From Alphaproteobacteria bacterium (GTDB taxonomy: Bacteria; Pseudomonadota; Alphaproteobacteria; UBA9219): a DNA stretch of 32,031 nucleotides. The position numbers and the translations under genes are program-made. The notes below the pieces were generated by a model. It saw only the letters and a program-made list of their open reading frames with translations. It did not search any database and had not been told where the DNA came from. Positions 30,587 to 32,031 of this stretch are shown here, one piece after another (the stretch's first letter is position 1; every line of letters starts with the position of its first letter). The stretch lies in assembly GCA_028866275.1 (NCBI GenBank), contig JAGWIK010000022.1, forward strand, positions 1 through 32,031, in the 5' to 3' direction.

Positions 30587-32031
30587 CCCCGACGACCAAT
30601 CCGTTTGACGACGACAAGCTGCGCGAGGAATGCGGCGTATTCGGCATTTTCGGGCGCGATTCCGCCGCCGCCATGACCGCGCTGGGGTTACATGCGTTGC
30701 AGCATCGCGGACAGGAAGCTGCCGGCATCGTCTGCACCGACGGCGAACAATTCAACGCGCATCACGCGCTGGGCCATGTCGGCGAAAATTTCAATGCCGA
30801 AAGCGTGGTGACGCGGTTGGTCGGCAATGCCGCCATCGGCCATACGCGTTACGCCACGACGGGCGAAACCGCGTTACGTAATGTCCAGCCTTTGTTTGCC
30901 GATTTCGATTTCGGCGGCTTTGCCATCGCCCATAACGGCAATCTGACCAACGCGCACACCATACGCAAGCAGCTGGTCAAGCGGGGTTGCCTGTTCCGGT
31001 CGTCCACCGACACCGAGACCTTTATTCATTTGATGGCCGTATCGAGCGCGGGCCGTCCGGTCGACCGGCTGATCGAGGCGTTGCGGCAGGTCGAAGGCGC
31101 CTATTCCCTGGTATGTCTGGGCAGCGATATGATGATCGGCGTGCGCGACCCGCATGGCGTGCGTCCCTTGGTTCTGGGCAAGATTGACGACGCGCATGTT
31201 CTGGCCAGCGAGACCTGCGCGCTCGACATCATCGGCGCGGAATTCGTGCGCGATATCGAACCCGGCGAAATGGTCGTGGTGACCAAGGATGGCGTGCAAT
31301 CGATGCGGCCCTTTGCCGCTGCGCCGCATAAATTCTGCATTTTCGAATATATCTATTTCGCGCGCCCCGATTCATCGGTCGAAGGCCGGTCTGTTTATGA
31401 AATGCGCAAGAATATCGGCGCGGAGCTGGCGCGCGAGTCCCATGTCGACGCCGACATCGTCGTGCCCGTGCCGGATTCGGGCGTGCCGTCGGCCATCGGT
31501 TATGCGGAAATCAGCAAGCTGCCTTTCGATCTGGGCATCATCCGCAACCATTATGTCGGCCGTACATTCATTCAACCCACCGACCGCATCCGCCATTTGG
31601 GCGTCAAGCTGAAGCACAACGCCAATCGCCGCTTTATCGAGGGCAAGCGCGTGGTGTTGGTCGACGATTCCATCGTGCGCGGCACGACATCGGTGAAAAT
31701 TGTCGAAATGTTGCGCGCCGCGGGCGCGCGCGAAGTGCATATGCGCATTTCGAGCCCTCCCACCAGCCACAGTTGTTTTTACGGCGTCGACACGCCGGAG
31801 GCCGACAAGCTTCTGGCGCATAAATACACTGTCGCGGAAATGTGCAAATTCATCGGGGCCGACAGTCTGGCTTTTATTTCGATGGACGGGTTGTACCGCG
31901 CCATGGGCGAGGCCAAGCGCAACGCGCAGATGCCGCAATTCTGCGACGCCTGTTTCAGCGGCGATTATCCTATCCAGCTGACCGACCTGAACGGCCAGAC
32001 GCCGACGGTTTCGGTTCTGGCGGGCGGGAAG
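30583..32031 (+). CDS. purF: Amidophosphoribosyltransferase, 3' end cut by window edge
   Basis: First committed step of purine synthesis, converting PRPP and glutamine to phosphoribosylamine. The 483 visible residues include Cys17 in EECGVFGIFG, the N-terminal nucleophile after propeptide removal, glutaminase motifs (HTRYATTGE, AHNGNLTNA, STDTET), and the phosphoribosyltransferase PRPP loop VVLVDDSIVRGTTS (about 360-373). Cysteines in SSPPTSHSCFYG and PQFCDACFSG match the iron-sulfur-cluster type of PurF. The start is coupled to cvpA by a 4-bp overlap. The family length is about 480-500 residues, so only a short tail should lie beyond the window. Confidence 0.96.
   Translation, partial: MTPTTNPFDDDKLREECGVFGIFGRDSAAAMTALGLHALQHRGQEAAGIVCTDGEQFNAHHALGHVGENFNAESVVTRLVGNAAIGHTRYATTGETALRNVQPLFADFDFGGFAIAHNGNLTNAHTIRKQLVKRGCLFRSSTDTETFIHLMAVSSAGRPVDRLIEALRQVEGAYSLVCLGSDMMIGVRDPHGVRPLVLGKIDDAHVLASETCALDIIGAEFVRDIEPGEMVVVTKDGVQSMRPFAAAPHKFCIFEYIYFARPDSSVEGRSVYEMRKNIGAELARESHVDADIVVPVPDSGVPSAIGYAEISKLPFDLGIIRNHYVGRTFIQPTDRIRHLGVKLKHNANRRFIEGKRVVLVDDSIVRGTTSVKIVEMLRAAGAREVHMRISSPPTSHSCFYGVDTPEADKLLAHKYTVAEMCKFIGADSLAFISMDGLYRAMGEAKRNAQMPQFCDACFSGDYPIQLTDLNGQTPTVSVLAGGK

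Noticed and set aside
1-32031. CRISPR arrays, rRNA, tRNA, insertion sequences, integrases
   Set aside because: I saw no regularly spaced repeats, no transposase or integrase frames, and no recognisable tRNA or rRNA segments in the window.

Overview
The window reads as a chromosomal segment of an alphaproteobacterium, probably a Rhodospirillales-like or related lineage. I infer this from the phaA-phaB pair, the ihfA-merR pair, a hybrid MaeB malic enzyme, a hopanoid-type HpnA epimerase, the radA-cvpA-purF order and a CtrA-type TTAA-N7-TTAA site. Species cannot be decided from the sequence alone. Codon use is moderately GC-rich throughout, except for an AT-rich stretch at about 26.9-28.3 kb.

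Layout. Positions 1-1944 (minus) hold phaA and phaB for polyhydroxybutyrate precursor synthesis; phaB is cut by the window edge. Positions 2158-4296 (plus) hold ihfA, a MerR regulator, mutM and a small secreted protein, closed by a strong bidirectional hairpin. Positions 4364-7996 (minus) hold an Hsp20 chaperone, a GT-A-like glycosyltransferase and maeB. Positions 8163-11990 (plus) hold a two-gene signalling operon: a 7TM-PAS-PAS hybrid histidine kinase and a REC-EAL c-di-GMP phosphodiesterase. A second bidirectional terminator follows.

Positions 12057-20562 (minus) are the most distinctive part: a compact seven-gene type IVb pilus / type II secretion-like machine. In transcription order it encodes a lipoprotein secretin, a periplasmic protein joining two Ig-like (ASH-type) domains to a PilP/GspC-like domain, a GspE/PilQ-type ATPase, a GspF/PilR-type platform, a GspL-like and a GspM-like inner-membrane protein, and a pilin-like protein with an N-terminus lacking Glu5. 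The first six genes overlap by 4 bp or abut; the pilin gene follows a 170-bp gap with its own candidate promoter. No prepilin peptidase, retraction ATPase or minor pilin is encoded here, so these would have to come from elsewhere in the genome. A perfect CtrA-like site lies in the AT-rich region upstream of the secretin, shared with a divergent gene of unknown function.

Positions 21587-28207 are more accessory: an EamA-type transporter, two tandem mannitol dehydrogenase/fructuronate reductase paralogs (one with altered cofactor and substrate motifs), hpnA, an AT-rich orphan membrane protein and a BrnT/BrnA toxin-antitoxin pair. From 28324 to the end come the housekeeping genes radA, cvpA and purF, the last cut by the window edge.
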